From: Lachnospiraceae bacterium
GTDB lineage: Bacteria > Bacillota > Clostridia > Lachnospirales > Lachnospiraceae
NCBI GenBank assembly: GCA_016281605.1
Contig: JAEEJA010000027.1
Coordinates: 124,001-188,000, forward strand
Length of the DNA: 64,000 nucleotides
Direction: 5' to 3'
Below the pieces are notes generated by a model. That model ran no database searches, was not told the DNA's origin, and worked only from the letters and a program-made list of their open reading frames with translations. This document shows, in pieces, positions 63,903-64,000 of the stretch. The position numbers and the translations under genes were made by a program. Numbering within the stretch: position 1 is the first letter of the stretch; each line of letters begins with the position of its first letter.

Positions 63903-64000
63903 TTATTGATGATTTCTGTAATAATTTATCAGACATCCGTCTGCAATTATCTCACGTTCATCATCAGTAAGATCACCAACACTAAGATAAAATTCCTTTA
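63903..64000 (-). CDS. C-terminal fragment, aconitase-like
   Basis: The last 31 codons of a minus-strand gene, reading LTDDEREIIADGCLINYYRN before the stop. The D-x-R-E-I-I-x-x-G-C-L-I-N-Y-Y pattern resembles the C-terminal tail of bacterial aconitase-type hydratases. The length is too small for a firm call. The LCP gene starts 37 bases downstream. Confidence 0.45.
   Translation of the reverse strand, partial: KEFYLSVGDLTDDEREIIADGCLINYYRNHQ

Noticed and set aside
1..64000. CRISPR arrays, tRNA or rRNA genes, prophage
   Set aside because: No regularly spaced repeats, no cloverleaf or rRNA-like stretches and no phage genes were seen by eye.

Overview
The window looks like a chromosomal segment of a low-GC Firmicute, most likely a Lachnospiraceae-type clostridium (inference). 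The signs are AT-rich DNA, strong AGGAGG ribosome sites, frequent TTG starts, CodY, HrcA with a CIRCE operator, a SufCBDS Fe-S operon, LCP/TagGH/LTA-synthase envelope genes, a Gram-positive Tad operon and a monomeric [FeFe] hydrogenase. All recognised genes except one TetR regulator lie on the minus strand, so transcription runs from high to low coordinates. No rRNA, tRNA, CRISPR array, prophage or intact insertion sequence was seen.

Layout in coordinate order. 1-4622: an L,D-transpeptidase followed by sufC-sufB-sufD-sufS (sufS cut by the edge). 4826-6743: rpsB-tsf with a structured leader; EF-Ts carries an unusual insertion. 6961-14323: a five-gene operon of a propeller-like/solute-binding lipoprotein, two sugar-type ABC permeases, a long coiled-coil HlyD-like adaptor and a MacB-periplasmic-domain-like membrane protein, with no ATPase. 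14549-16945: malic enzyme and tyrS. 17021-26468: an 11-gene Tad/Flp pilus operon with two prepilin peptidases, a TadZ-like protein without a P-loop and a terminal FHA protein. 26859-31767: a secreted Ig-like protein, a TetR regulator and a stand-alone condensation domain/acyl carrier protein/adenylating enzyme cassette. 32019-36069: transglutaminase-like protein, deoB and a C39-like secreted protein. 36181-44983: Na/Pi cotransporter, a small membrane protein, codY, topA, dprA, comM and nrdR. 44993-50112: LTA-synthase-like enzyme, a second L,D-transpeptidase and TagGH-type exporter genes. 50298-56891: group-B-like [FeFe] hydrogenase and hrcA-grpE-dnaK-dnaJ. 57102-60384: Fe-S aldo/keto reductase, 5-formyl-THF cyclo-ligase and HtrA. 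60686-64000: LCP protein, yhbY, nadD, yqeK and rsfS, plus the tail of an aconitase-like gene.

The two best candidates for undescribed biology are the envelope-spanning operon 6961-14323, which joins importer-type permeases to efflux-type adaptor parts, and the cassette 28441-31767, which looks like a minimal dissociated nonribosomal condensation system. The Tad operon also has several deviations. A palindrome-rich stretch between htrA and rsfS looks like a degenerate mobile-element end. Coordinates were read by eye; family calls rest on motif recognition, not database searches.
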